This document shows, in pieces, positions 1 to 8,349 of a stretch of DNA of 64,000 bases. Where the stretch lies: NCBI RefSeq assembly GCF_005863245.1, contig NZ_VBUT01000004.1:62001-126000 (forward strand). Direction: 5' to 3'. The stretch is from Nocardia cyriacigeorgica (GTDB lineage: Bacteria; Actinomycetota; Actinomycetes; Mycobacteriales; Mycobacteriaceae). The position numbers and the translations under genes are program-made. Every line of letters starts with the position of its first letter. Position 1 is the first letter of the stretch. Below the pieces are notes generated by a model, which saw nothing but the letters and a program-made list of their open reading frames with translations, did not search any database and was not told the DNA's origin.

Positions 1-2
1 GC

Positions 3-620
3 GAGCAGGCCGCCGGCGGACACTCCCACGGCGACGAGGAAGAACCGCTGGTCAGCCGCTCCGGCCAGAAGGCGGGCCAGTTCCTCGCGCTCGGGCTGGC
101 CGGGATGGCGTTCGGTGCGATCTTCGGCGCGGTCGCCCATGTCGCCCGGCGCTACACCGCGCTGTCCGGGCCGAAGCTCGCGCTCGGGCTCGGTGTCGGC
201 GGCTGGGCCGCGATCGTCGCGGTGCCGTTCTTCAAGTACCCGGCCAACCCGCCCGCGGTGGGTGATCCGGAGACGATCAACGACCGGACGCTGCTGTGGC
301 TGGCGGCGGTGCTGCTCGGCCTGGCCGCGGTGGGTGCGGGTGTGTATGTGTGGAAGCTGCTCACCGGCCGCCCGTATACCCTGCGATTGACCGCGGGTGT
401 CGCGGCGTTCGTGCTGCTCGGCGCCATCGGCTACGTCGTGTTGCCCGGCGTGAACGAGGTGGGCGCCGACTTCCCGGCGAGCCTGCTGTGGGAGTTCCGG
501 GTCTCCTCGCTCGCGGTCTCGACCACGCTGTGGGCATGCCTCGGCCTCGGCTACGCGATGCTCACCGAGTTCACCGACCGGTCTCGCACCCCGATACCGG
601 CGGCTGCTACCGCAGGCTGA
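3..620 (+). CDS. CbtA-like cobalt transporter subunit (5' end outside window)
   Basis: The frame is open from the first bases of the window and ends with TGA at 618-620, so only the C-terminal 205 residues are present. The visible part begins with a short histidine/acid-rich stretch (HSHGDEEE), then has several hydrophobic membrane spans with an internal proline/aspartate loop (KYPANPPAVGDPETIN). This layout matches the CbtA family, the predicted membrane subunit of cobalt uptake systems, usually paired with the small His-rich CbtB. The His-rich loop is a plausible metal ligand. CbtB and any cobalamin riboswitch would lie upstream, outside the window. The family assignment is by recognition of sequence pattern; the transport substrate is inferred from the family. 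Confidence 0.8.
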   Translation, partial: EQAAGGHSHGDEEEPLVSRSGQKAGQFLALGLAGMAFGAIFGAVAHVARRYTALSGPKLALGLGVGGWAAIVAVPFFKYPANPPAVGDPETINDRTLLWLAAVLLGLAAVGAGVYVWKLLTGRPYTLRLTAGVAAFVLLGAIGYVVLPGVNEVGADFPASLLWEFRVSSLAVSTTLWACLGLGYAMLTEFTDRSRTPIPAAATAG

Positions 621-787
621 TTCGCAGCGAAATCCACGGGCAGTGTCGGTTTCCATGACCGGCACTGCTCTTCTCGTCGATACCGGATACCAGGCCGCAC
701 GCGGTGACGGTGGCCTTCACCGCGTTGATGGCCGCACTGCTGTGCGGAGTCGCCGAGGGGCCGGCACGGGCCGCCCACCTGCAAAGA

Positions 788-818
788 CGCCCGGATTCCC
801 GCGCAGGGAACCCGGGCG
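788..818. terminator. Bidirectional hairpin terminator
   Basis: CGCCCGG (788-794) pairs with CCGGGCG (812-818), and TTCCC (796-800) pairs with GGGAA (806-810), with one A/C mismatch and a 5-nt loop. It lies 8 bases beyond the stop of the minus-strand OsmC gene and could also stop transcripts from the plus-strand CbtA gene. There is no U-run, which is common in high-GC actinobacteria. Confidence 0.7.
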
Positions 819-825
819 CTCGCGC

Positions 826-1269
826 TCAGGACTCCAGTGCGGCGTCCAGGCTGATGTTGTCGACGCCGGCCAAAGCCTTGCTCACCGGGCAGCCGGCCTT
901 GGCGGCTTCGGCGGCGGTGCGGAAACCGGCCTCGTCCAGGCCGTCGACCCGGCCGCGGACGGTGATCTTGATGCCGCTGATGCGGAAACCGCCCGCCGGG
1001 TCCGGCCCGAAGGTGACGTCGGCGGTGACGTCGAGGCTGCGCGGGGTAGCGCCGGCATTGCCGATCTCGGCCGACAACGCCATCGAGTAGCAGGACGAAT
1101 GCGCGGCCGCGATCAGCTCCTCCGGGCTGGTGGTGCCATCGGCAGTGTCGGCGGTCCGCTTCGGCCACGACACGTCGTACTTGCCTGCACCCGAGCTGGC
1201 CAGCTCGACCTGTCCGGTGCCGTCCTGAAGGCCGCCGGTCCATGCGGTGCGCGCGGTACGTGTGGGCAT
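826..1269 (-). CDS. OsmC family peroxiredoxin
   Basis: A 147-residue OsmC/Ohr-family thiol peroxidase, expected to reduce organic hydroperoxides in the cytoplasm. The two redox cysteines of the family are visible: one in HSSCYSMAL in the middle of the protein and one in GCPVSKAL towards the C-terminus. The N-terminal TGGLQDGTGQVELASS and the TSPEELIAAAH stretch are typical of the OsmC subgroup rather than Ohr. I chose the ATG at 1269 because AAAGGA sits at a good distance upstream (GGAAAGGACTGTG before ATG); the frame stays open further upstream but that extension has no family similarity. It appears to be monocistronic with a hairpin just downstream. Confidence 0.9.
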   Translation of the reverse strand: MPTRTARTAWTGGLQDGTGQVELASSGAGKYDVSWPKRTADTADGTTSPEELIAAAHSSCYSMALSAEIGNAGATPRSLDVTADVTFGPDPAGGFRISGIKITVRGRVDGLDEAGFRTAAEAAKAGCPVSKALAGVDNISLDAALES

Positions 1270-1328
1270 CACAGTCCTTTCCACGATCGGTTGTCGATAG
1301 ATTCTCCGCTCGAACCTACCCGGACCGC

Positions 1329-1784
1329 TCAGACTGCGGCAGAGGTTCGTTTGTCCAGCTGCTCCAGCACGGCGGGCCACGCGGCGCGATGCCGATCGCA
1401 GGATTCCTGATTCGGAAAACCGCTGTGCCGCAACTTGATTCGGATTCCGCGCGGCTGTTTCACGAATTCCACCCGGACCACGGTCTCCGCGCCCTCGGTG
1501 CCGCCCTCGCCGGTGACCCAGGTCAGCTCGATGCGGCGGTCCGGCTCGAGCCGCAGGAAGCGACCGTAATGCGGGACGGGCGTGCCCTGATTGTCGGCTT
1601 CGAAGTAGAAGGGTTCGCCCACCTGCGGGCGCATGCGGACCGATTCGGGGATCGCGAACCAGATATCGAAGCCCTGGGTCCAGGCCAGGTACAACAATGT
1701 CGGTGACGCGGTCATGACCCGTTCGACGGTGAGCTCGTGAGGCCGTGCCGACAGGTCCGGATAACGCACATGCTGATCGACCAT
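1329..1784 (-). CDS. SRPBCC/AHSA1-fold protein
   Basis: A 151-residue protein with the AHSA1/START-like helix-grip pattern: an N-terminal beta strand followed by TASPTLLYLAWTQ, a central GEPFYFE and GRFLRLEPDRRIELTW segment, and a C-terminal amphipathic helix (CDRHRAAWPAVLEQL). Proteins of this fold bind hydrophobic ligands or act as Hsp90 activator-like domains; no specific ligand can be read from the sequence. Start is the ATG at 1784 with GGTAAGG upstream. It lies in the same direction as OsmC with a 59-bp gap, so the two could be co-transcribed, though no functional link is evident. Confidence 0.8.
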   Translation of the reverse strand: MVDQHVRYPDLSARPHELTVERVMTASPTLLYLAWTQGFDIWFAIPESVRMRPQVGEPFYFEADNQGTPVPHYGRFLRLEPDRRIELTWVTGEGGTEGAETVVRVEFVKQPRGIRIKLRHSGFPNQESCDRHRAAWPAVLEQLDKRTSAAV

Positions 1785-1844
1785 CAGACCGACCTTACCC
1801 GCGCCCGAGGACCCGTCGGACCGTTTGCCACAGCGGTGATCCGA

Positions 1845-2165
1845 TCATCCAGGATTGGTCACTTTGGCCAGCACGATTCCGCCGACGATCAGCGACAATG
1901 CCACAAATCGTCCCGCGCTCAACGGATCACGATGCACGACCATGCCGAGCACGATCGCACCGACCGCGCCGATTCCGGTGAAGACCGCGTACGCGGTGCC
2001 GACCGGCAGCGTCTGCATGGCCCGCGACAACAGATAGACCGCGAACGCCCCGAGCGCGAAGCACAGCAGCGTCGGCAGCGGACGGGTGAAATTCTCGGTC
2101 GGCTTGATGGACTGGGACCAGGCGATTTCCACCAAGCCGGCGATAACGAGGATCAACCAGCTCAT
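1845..2165 (-). CDS. sugE: SugE/Gdx-type SMR family exporter
   Basis: A 106-residue, four-helix small multidrug resistance protein. The essential membrane glutamate is at residue 13 (IAGLVEIAW), and the SugE/Gdx hallmark TLPVGTAYAVFTGIGAVGA is intact, so a role in proton-coupled export of guanidinium or small quaternary amines is likely from family knowledge. SMR transporters act as dimers in the cytoplasmic membrane. Its ATG overlaps the stop of the upstream azoreductase gene in a TGATG arrangement, so translation is probably coupled. Both genes likely answer to the divergent TetR regulator at 2922, whose candidate operators lie between the two transcription units. Confidence 0.9.
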   Translation of the reverse strand: MSWLILVIAGLVEIAWSQSIKPTENFTRPLPTLLCFALGAFAVYLLSRAMQTLPVGTAYAVFTGIGAVGAIVLGMVVHRDPLSAGRFVALSLIVGGIVLAKVTNPG

Positions 2166-2812
2166 CAGTACTCCCGTGCCAGTTTCCGCACCGTTTCCAG
2201 AGCACGGTCGTAGGACCGGTCGTGTTCGGCGCGCAGATGCGCCAGGCCAGGATCGAGCCGGGAATTGGCCAGTTCCGCATTGACGAACACCGCGTCGGCG
2301 ACCGCGAAATGACCGGCGAAGAAATCGCGCAGATAGCGTTCCTGGTGATCGAATCCGGCCTTGGGCGAGCCGGGCGAGTAGGCGCCGCCACGCGCAGTTG
2401 TCACCACGAATCGACGGTGGCCCAGCGACATTCGAGGAAACGCCACCTGGTCGATCCACGCCTTCAGCGAGGCCGGAACCGAATAGTTGTACATGGGCGT
2501 GCCGATGAGGACGACGTCGGCGGCGAGCAACTCCTCGAGCAGCGGCCAGGTGACCGACCAGGCCGCGCGCTGGCCCGGAGTGCGCGCCAGATCGCCGATG
2601 CGCTCGAGTTCGGTGCTGCCGTTGGCCAGCACGAGATCGCATAATTCGGTCCAGCCCTGGTCGATGAACGGCACCGGATCCAGTGCGAGATCGCGGTAGC
2701 GGTAGCCGCCGTCCGGGTTGCCCGCACGCCATTCGTCGGCGAACGCGGCGCTCAGGGTGCGGCTGATCGACCGAGTGCGGGCGCTCGCGTCCAGGTGCAG
2801 CAGGGTGGTCAT
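2165..2812 (-). CDS. azoR: FMN-dependent NADH-azoreductase
   Basis: A 215-residue flavodoxin-like quinone/azo reductase. Recognisable parts are the N-terminal flavin phosphate loop region LHLDASARTRSISRTLS, the dimer/flavin loop PMYNYSVPASLKAWIDQV, and TTARGGAYSPGSP near the isoalloxazine site, all characteristic of AzoR. It should use NADH to reduce quinones or azo compounds and is often induced by electrophiles. The ATG at 2812 is chosen for the strong GGAAGG Shine-Dalgarno; upstream in-frame codons would run through the TetR operators and gene. It is followed directly by sugE and faces the tetR gene across a 109-bp control region. Confidence 0.92.
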   Translation of the reverse strand: MTTLLHLDASARTRSISRTLSAAFADEWRAGNPDGGYRYRDLALDPVPFIDQGWTELCDLVLANGSTELERIGDLARTPGQRAAWSVTWPLLEELLAADVVLIGTPMYNYSVPASLKAWIDQVAFPRMSLGHRRFVVTTARGGAYSPGSPKAGFDHQERYLRDFFAGHFAVADAVFVNAELANSRLDPGLAHLRAEHDRSYDRALETVRKLAREY

Positions 2813-2831
2813 CGGATTCCTTCCATCAACC

Positions 2832-2844
2832 GGACATTGTGTCC
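2832..2844. promoter_or_regulatory. Candidate TetR operator 1
   Basis: GGACATTGTGTCC is a perfect inverted repeat (GGACA, 3-nt spacer, TGTCC). The same element recurs at 2878-2890. Position between divergent azoR and tetR makes TetR autoregulation and azoR repression the natural reading, but binding is inferred. Confidence 0.65.
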
Positions 2845-2877
2845 ACTTGCCTACATCGAGGACTGTAGAGCAGAAGC

Positions 2878-2890
2878 GGACATCTTGTCC
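2878..2890. promoter_or_regulatory. Candidate TetR operator 2
   Basis: GGACATCTTGTCC repeats the operator-1 symmetry, 46 bp away centre to centre. It overlaps the likely -35 hexamer TTGTCC (2885-2890) of tetR; with TACAGT at 2909-2914 as -10, the transcript would begin at or next to the tetR ATG, giving a leaderless mRNA that the repressor could block directly. Confidence 0.65.
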
Positions 2891-2921
2891 ACATATCTCC
2901 GGGTGGGCTACAGTCGCCGTC

Positions 2922-3521
2922 ATGGAATCCCCTGCCGACCTGCTGTCCAGCGGCTCGGGCAGCGCTCCCGCCGAGCGCGCCGACGCCGCCCGCAACCGGG
3001 CCAAGGTGCTCGCGGCGGCGGCCGAACTCTTCGCCGCGCGCGACCCGCGCACGGTGACCATGGACGACATCGCCAAGGCCGCGGGCGTCGGCCGCGGCAC
3101 CCTGTACCGCCGCTATCCGGACACGAATTCGATCGCGGTCGCGCTGCTCGACGAGCACGAACGGGCCCTGCAAGAACAGCTGTTACGCGGTGAGCCGCCG
3201 CTCGGACCGGGCGCACCGCCGGCCGAACGGCTGGCCGCCTTCTACGCGGCCATGGTGGAACTGCTCGACACCCATTCCGCGCTGGTACTCGGGGCTGAAA
3301 CCGGGGGTGCTCGCTTCACCACGGGCGCCTACGGGTTCTGGTTCGCGCATGTCCGTTCGCTGCTGCGGGCCGCCGGTGTGGACGACGCAGACGCCATGGT
3401 CGACCCACTGCTCGCACCGCTGGCCGCCGAGGTCTACCAGACCCAACGCGCACGCGGCTTGGCCCCGGCGCAGATCGCCGGGGCCTTGGGCCGGCTCGCA
3501 CACGCCCTGCTCGGGCGCTGA
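2922..3521 (+). CDS. TetR/AcrR family regulator
   Basis: A 199-residue one-component repressor. The N-terminal helix-turn-helix is clear (TMDDIAKAAGVGRGTLYRRYPD, about residues 44-65), followed by a helical ligand domain of typical length. The ATG at 2922 has no Shine-Dalgarno but sits 7 nt after a TACAGT box, so leaderless initiation is likely. Divergent orientation from azoR-sugE and two copies of the GGACA-N3-TGTCC palindrome in the gap argue that it controls that operon and itself. The inducer is unknown; substrates of the neighbouring reductase or exporter are reasonable candidates. Confidence 0.9.
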   Translation: MESPADLLSSGSGSAPAERADAARNRAKVLAAAAELFAARDPRTVTMDDIAKAAGVGRGTLYRRYPDTNSIAVALLDEHERALQEQLLRGEPPLGPGAPPAERLAAFYAAMVELLDTHSALVLGAETGGARFTTGAYGFWFAHVRSLLRAAGVDDADAMVDPLLAPLAAEVYQTQRARGLAPAQIAGALGRLAHALLGR

Positions 3522-3542
3522 GAGCCGGACCGGATCGCGGAC

Positions 3543-4412
3543 TCAGACCAGATCGCGGCGGCGGATCAGCCAGATCGTGGTCAGCGCGAAGACCGCGGTG
3601 TAGATCGTCAGCGCGAGCACGGATTCGGTGCGGGTCAGGATGTCGAGCACGCCTGGCGTCGGTGCGGCATCGGTGCTGCGCATGGCTCCTGCCAGCGAGC
3701 CCGCTGCGGTGCCCGGCAGCAGATCGGTGACGGCCTCGATCGGCGCGAAGATGCCCGCCACACCGCGCAGCAGATTCTCCACCACCAGCACCCACACCAG
3801 CCCGAGACCGACGGCCAGCGCCGGGCCACGCGCGATCGCGCCGATCAACGCGCCCGCCAGCGTCCACATGCCCAGAATCAGGCTGCCGCTGACGATTCCG
3901 TCCAGCGAATGCCGCACCGACGGCATCACCAGCTGCTGCGATTCACTACTCGCGATCAGCGAGGCGACCCCGAGATCCACCGCGAAGGCGACCACCACCA
4001 GCCCCACCACCACGATCGCGAGGCAGATCAACGTCGCCGCGATCGCGACGATCCGCGAGGGCCCCTGGGTGAGCACGGTCTTCCAGGTCCCCCACCCGTA
4101 GCCGCTACCGATGGCCAGCGCGCCGAGGATCAGCATCAGCGCACCACCGAACATGGCCATGCCCTGCGTGAACACCTCCGGCACCGCGGCGGGCAGCAAT
4201 TGCTGGAGCAGTTGGTCTTTCGGCAGCCCGTCCGACATCGAGGTCTGCTCTCCGGACCGGTAGGCCAGGTAGTTGAACAGGTAGGCGAAGGTCAGGTTGA
4301 GCAGGATCCAGGTGCCGAGAACGATCCAGAACGCGGGCCATTTCGTCAGCCGCAGCCGCTCGGCTCGCATACTGGCCACCAGATCCGACATCGCCGAGGT
4401 GCGCACACTCAT
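3543..4412 (-). CDS. ABC-2 type transporter permease
   Basis: A 289-residue integral membrane protein with about six hydrophobic spans, starting with a cytoplasmic helix rich in Arg (MRAERLRLTKWPAFWIVLGTWI) that is typical of single-copy ABC-2 permeases of drug or lipid export systems. An extracytoplasmic loop follows the first span (LAYRSGEQTSMSDGLPKD). The ATG overlaps the stop codon of the upstream ATPase gene by 4 nt (ATGA), so the two subunits are co-translated. The exported substrate cannot be deduced. The divergent two-component system at 5496-7894 may control it, as is common for such pairs. Confidence 0.88.
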   Translation of the reverse strand: MSVRTSAMSDLVASMRAERLRLTKWPAFWIVLGTWILLNLTFAYLFNYLAYRSGEQTSMSDGLPKDQLLQQLLPAAVPEVFTQGMAMFGGALMLILGALAIGSGYGWGTWKTVLTQGPSRIVAIAATLICLAIVVVGLVVVAFAVDLGVASLIASSESQQLVMPSVRHSLDGIVSGSLILGMWTLAGALIGAIARGPALAVGLGLVWVLVVENLLRGVAGIFAPIEAVTDLLPGTAAGSLAGAMRSTDAAPTPGVLDILTRTESVLALTIYTAVFALTTIWLIRRRDLV

Positions 4413-5308
4413 TTCACTGCCTCCAGACCGGTCATCTCGAAGAACACTTCCTCGAGGGATTTCTCGTCGACGCGAAGTTCGAGCAGGTCGGCGCCCGATT
4501 CGACTACGGCGCGAGCGATTTTCGGTGCCGCGTCCGCACTCGCCTCGACCCGGATACCGGCGGCGGTGAGCATGACCGGCGCGCCCAGCACCGCACGGAT
4601 CGCTGGAAAGGCGATATCTGCCGGTTCGGCGCGCACCAACAGCGATGCGGCGCCGCGCAATTCGGCCACCGTCTGCTCGGCCAGCAGCTTGCCGCCGGAG
4701 ATGACGCCGACCCGGTCACAGATCTCCTGCACCTCGCTGAGCATGTGGCTCGACAGCAACACGGTGTGCCCGTCGGCGGCCAGATCGGTGATCAGCGAAC
4801 GCATTTCCGCCATGCCGGCCGGATCGAGGCCGTTGGTCGGTTCGTCCAGGATCAGCAGATCCGGGCGGCCGAGCAGCGCGGCGCCGACGCCGAGGCGCTG
4901 CTTCATGCCGAGCGAATAAGTGCGGTAACGGTCGTCGGCGCGTCCGGCCAGGCCCACCCGCTGCAAGGCTTCGTTCACCTGAGTTGGGCCGAGCCCGCGG
5001 TATCGGGCCATGACCAGCAGGTTGTCGCGGCCCGACAGGTACGGATAGAACCCCGGCCCCTCGATCAGCACGCCGATGCGGCGCACCACCGCGGGATCGC
5101 CCGGGTCATGGCCGAGCACCGTTGCCGAGCCGGAGCTCGGCGCGATCAACCCGGCGAGCATCCGCAACGTCGTCGTCTTGCCCGCACCGTTGGGTCCGAG
5201 AAATCCGTAGATCTCGCCCGGCCGTACCCGCATATCCACCCGATCCACCGCCAGATGGGTGCCGTACCGCTTGGTCAGCTCATTGGTCACCACAATCGAA
5301 TCCGTCAT
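4409..5308 (-). CDS. ABC transporter ATP-binding protein
   Basis: A 299-residue ABC ATPase of the DrrA/CcmA-like exporter class. Walker A is GPNGAGKTTT (about residues 39-48), the signature is YSLGMKQRLG, Walker B is LLILDEPTNGLD, and the switch histidine is in LLSSHML. A C-terminal extension of about 80 residues, typical of drug-export ATPases, follows the nucleotide-binding domain. It forms an operon with the permease (4-nt overlap). The start ATG at 5308 directly precedes MTDSIVVTNELTKRYG. Confidence 0.93.
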   Translation of the reverse strand: MTDSIVVTNELTKRYGTHLAVDRVDMRVRPGEIYGFLGPNGAGKTTTLRMLAGLIAPSSGSATVLGHDPGDPAVVRRIGVLIEGPGFYPYLSGRDNLLVMARYRGLGPTQVNEALQRVGLAGRADDRYRTYSLGMKQRLGVGAALLGRPDLLILDEPTNGLDPAGMAEMRSLITDLAADGHTVLLSSHMLSEVQEICDRVGVISGGKLLAEQTVAELRGAASLLVRAEPADIAFPAIRAVLGAPVMLTAAGIRVEASADAAPKIARAVVESGADLLELRVDEKSLEEVFFEMTGLEAVK

Positions 5309-5495
5309 GACCGAAACCCTCCTCGCCGCGCGGCGCGGTCACATCCGTCGCCGGACGCGGTTTCGGGTACGTCCGTTGTCGTACGGATCGGGGCGGATGC
5401 GAGGGTGTGCACGGCGCGTATCCGGGAATTACGTGTCGGTACGGATGGATTCCGGCTACTGGGCGAATAGGGTGCATAAGGTGCGGGAGTTCGGG

Positions 5496-7235
5496 ATGGC
5501 GGGTCGGGGCCTGGTCGGATGGGACTGGGGGGTGGCGCTTGTCGTCGCCGCGGTGCAGGTGTTCGGCGGACGCGGAGCCAACTTCGGCCAGACCGGAGTG
5601 CGCTCACTCGACGCCCTCGGCTACGCGCTACTGCTGGCGGGGCCGATCGCGCTGGTCTTCCGCAGATATCAGCCGTTGCCGGTGCTGGCGATCACGCTCG
5701 CCGCGTGCGTGAGCTACCTGTCGCTGGACTACGGTTTCGGGCCGATCTTCATCTCACTGGTCGTCGCCTTCCTCACCGCGGCGACCCGCGGCTCGCGATG
5801 GTGGACCTATCCCCTGGTGCCCCTCGGCTACCTGGTGATGGTCTGGCCACTGCCCGCGCTGCTCGGCCGCCCGACCGAAGGGTGGCAGATCTTCGGATTG
5901 ATGGCCTGGCTGACGGTGCTGGTCGGGCTCGCCGAGGGAATTCGGCAGCGCCAAGCGGTGCTCGAAGCGCGCAGGCAGCGGGCCGAAGCCGCCCGGCGCG
6001 ACGAGGAAGCCCAGCGCAGGCGCCAGGCCAGCGAAGAAAGGCTGGCCATCGCCCGGGAGCTGCACGATGTACTGGCCCACAGTCTGTCGCTGATCAATGT
6101 GCAGGCCTCGGTGGCGCTGGAACTGTTCGACAAGAAACCGGAGCAGGCCGCCTCCGCATTGGCCGCCATCAAGGGCGCGAGCAAGGACGCACTCGCCGAG
6201 GTGCACACGCTGCTGCACACCATCCGCACCGGGAGCCCCGTCGGCGGCGAGGACGCCGACGCCGAGCCCGAGGCGATACCGGATCCGGATCAACGCGCCA
6301 GCCGGGGCCGCAGACGTCGCGCGCGGGCCAGGCGGCGCCGCACCACGCTGCCGGGACCGGCGCAGCAGGACGACGCCCTCGGTCCGGACTCCACGGCCGA
6401 CGGCGGCGGCCAGAACGCGACCGAATCCGAGCAGGCCGAGCAACCCGAACAACCGGCCGCCCCGCGCAGCCCCGCGCCGAGCATCGCCGACCTGGACGAA
6501 CTGCTGCACCGCATCCGCGAAGCCGGGCTGACCGTGCACACCCGGGTCCTCGGCACCGTTACGCCGCTGCCGAGCGTCATCGACGTAGCCGCCGCCCGGA
6601 TCATCCAGGAGTCGCTGACCAACGTCGTCCGGCACGCGCCCGGCGCCGACGCCACCGTCACCGTCCGCTACACCCCCGACTCGGTCGACTTCACCATCGA
6701 CAACACCCGCCCCACCAGCGCCCCCGTCCGCACGGGAACCACCGGCGGCAACGGGATCATCGGCATGCGGGAGCGGGCCCACGCGCTCGGCGGGGCGCTG
6801 ACGGCCGGGCCGCGGCCCAGCGGCGGGTTCCGGGTGGCAGCGCGACTGCCGGTGCGGCCGGTGGCGCCGAGCGAGCGGGGGCAACGGGCGGAATCGACCG
6901 CGGGGAACGGGACGGCTGAGCAGAAGCCGGCCGGGCGGGCGGCTGATGGTGCAGAGGGGTCGCCGAAGGGCACCGCCCCCGTCCAGCGCGCCGCTTCCGC
7001 ATCGGATACCGAATCCGTGTCCACACGATCCGGTCGGCCCGGCCGCCTCGGCGCCGAACCATCGACGGACGGCGAAGGCAGTCCGTCGGCGATGGGATCA
7101 GCGCGGTCCCCCGCGACCGCTTCGGGTGCGAGCTCCGCCGTGCACCGGGAGGCCGCCCGCACGACGGCACCCTCGGGAGCCAACGGCCGGGTCCACCCCA
7201 ACGCCTCCGACGGCCACGGAACGGAGCCGCAATGA
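5496..7235 (+). CDS. NarL-type sensor histidine kinase with polybasic insert and long tail
   Basis: A 579-residue HisKA_3-class kinase. Roughly four or five membrane helices occupy residues 10-150, a charged coiled coil spans about 150-185, and the phosphoacceptor is His190 in ARELHDVLAHSLS. The HATPase part contains QESLTNVVRHAPGAD (N box) and GGNGIIGMRERAHALGG (G box). Two parts are unusual: residues 247-328 form a low-complexity insert between dimerisation and ATPase domains, with an Arg-rich block ([12 protein letters not shown]) followed by an acidic/Gln-rich stretch; residues 455-579 are a disordered Ala/Ser/Gly/Thr-rich tail. The ATG at 5496 has GGGAG 6 nt upstream; earlier in-frame starts lack family similarity. 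It overlaps its response regulator by 4 nt. Confidence 0.88.
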   Translation: MAGRGLVGWDWGVALVVAAVQVFGGRGANFGQTGVRSLDALGYALLLAGPIALVFRRYQPLPVLAITLAACVSYLSLDYGFGPIFISLVVAFLTAATRGSRWWTYPLVPLGYLVMVWPLPALLGRPTEGWQIFGLMAWLTVLVGLAEGIRQRQAVLEARRQRAEAARRDEEAQRRRQASEERLAIARELHDVLAHSLSLINVQASVALELFDKKPEQAASALAAIKGASKDALAEVHTLLHTIRTGSPVGGEDADAEPEAIPDPDQRASRGRRRRARARRRRTTLPGPAQQDDALGPDSTADGGGQNATESEQAEQPEQPAAPRSPAPSIADLDELLHRIREAGLTVHTRVLGTVTPLPSVIDVAAARIIQESLTNVVRHAPGADATVTVRYTPDSVDFTIDNTRPTSAPVRTGTTGGNGIIGMRERAHALGGALTAGPRPSGGFRVAARLPVRPVAPSERGQRAESTAGNGTAEQKPAGRAADGAEGSPKGTAPVQRAASASDTESVSTRSGRPGRLGAEPSTDGEGSPSAMGSARSPATASGASSAVHREAARTTAPSGANGRVHPNASDGHGTEPQ

Positions 7236-7894
7236 CCATCCGGGTGCTCGTCGCCGACGATCAGGCGCTGGTCCGCGGCGGATTCGTCGCCCTGCTCGAC
7301 GCACAGGACGGTATCGAGGTAGTCGGTGAGGCCGACAACGGGGAGCAGGCCGTGCGAATGACGCGTGCGCTCACACCCGACGTGGTGCTGATGGATATCC
7401 GGATGCCCATCCTCGACGGCCTCGCCGCCACCCGGATGATCGCCGACGATCCCAAACTCTCGGACGTGAAAGTGGTCGTACTGACCACCTTCGAACTGGA
7501 CGAATACGTTTTCGAGGCCATGCGGTCGGGCGCCACCGGATTCCTGGTCAAACACACCGAGCCCGCCGACCTGGTGCGCGCGGTCCGCGTCGTCGCCGCG
7601 GGCGACGCGCTGCTGTCCCCGGGCGTCACCCGCCGGCTCATCGCCGAGTTCTCCGAACACGCCAAACAGCCACCGCCGGCAACGTTTTCCGAGCTCACCG
7701 ACCGCGAACGTGAAGTGCTCACCCTGGTCGCCGAGGGCCTGACCAACGCCGAAATCGGCGAACGCCTCTTCATGAGCCCCGCCACCGCCCGCACCCACGT
7801 CAGCCGCATCCTCACCAAACTCAACGCCCGCGACCGCACCCAATTGGTCGTCCTGGCATACGAATCCGGTTTGGTGCGCCCGGGCTGGCAGTGA
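7232..7894 (+). CDS. NarL/LuxR family response regulator
   Basis: A 220-residue response regulator. The receiver domain (residues 1-120) has the acidic pair DD near residue 10, the phosphoacceptor Asp55 in VVLMDIRMP, and the conserved Lys in GFLVKHTEP. A LuxR-type helix-turn-helix occupies about residues 150-210 (LTDREREVLTLVAEGLTNAEIGERLFMSPATARTHVSRI; broken here as a continuous domain). Its ATG overlaps the stop of the upstream kinase (ATGA), so the pair is a cognate two-component system. The likely target is the divergent ABC exporter operon, although this is inferred only from position. Confidence 0.94.
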   Translation: MTIRVLVADDQALVRGGFVALLDAQDGIEVVGEADNGEQAVRMTRALTPDVVLMDIRMPILDGLAATRMIADDPKLSDVKVVVLTTFELDEYVFEAMRSGATGFLVKHTEPADLVRAVRVVAAGDALLSPGVTRRLIAEFSEHAKQPPPATFSELTDREREVLTLVAEGLTNAEIGERLFMSPATARTHVSRILTKLNARDRTQLVVLAYESGLVRPGWQ

Positions 7895-8047
7895 GCCGTC
7901 CGCCCGAGTCCACGCGAGCCCCGAGCTACCCGGCCTCGCTGCGACCGATCTGCCACGACCCGCGAGCCCGACTACGCGCCCAGGCGTAGCGAAATCAGAA
8001 ACGCACGGCCGATGTGCCGCGACCACTCCCCGGCGCACGCTCGTGGC

Positions 8048-8305
8048 ATGACTACTTACCTGACCCCCGAAACCGCCACCCTGCTCGCCGACCACTACAA
8101 CGGCGGCTGGCATCCCTGGCCGTTCTTCTGGATCTTCCCGCTGCTGTTCTGGATCACGATCATCGTGCTCGCGGTGCTGGTCGGCCGCGCCCGGTTCCGC
8201 CGCGACACCGGAGTCGGTGCGTTACGAGACGCGTACGCGCGCGGCGAGATCACCGAGGCGCAGTACCGCGAGCGCCTGGCGGTACTACGCGAAACGAAGA
8301 GGTGA
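8048..8305 (+). CDS. SHOCT domain small membrane protein
   Basis: An 85-residue protein with one strongly hydrophobic, aromatic-rich membrane segment (WPFFWIFPLLFWITIIVLAV, about residues 22-41) and a C-terminal SHOCT motif (ALRDAYARGEITEAQYRERLAVL). SHOCT motifs are short helical oligomerisation elements; the family has no fixed enzymatic role. The ATG at 8048 begins MTTYLTPETATL; there is no convincing Shine-Dalgarno. It follows the two-component genes after 153 bp and might share their transcript. Confidence 0.75.
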   Translation: MTTYLTPETATLLADHYNGGWHPWPFFWIFPLLFWITIIVLAVLVGRARFRRDTGVGALRDAYARGEITEAQYRERLAVLRETKR

Positions 8306-8349
8306 TCGCGGTACGCGCCAACCCGCAGCAACGGTGCTGGCGGCCTTGC

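Noticed and set aside
5372..5446. GTACGGAT repeats upstream of the histidine kinase as a response regulator site
   Set aside because: The two copies (near 5378 and 5435) are short and their arms weakly symmetric; not enough to claim an operator.
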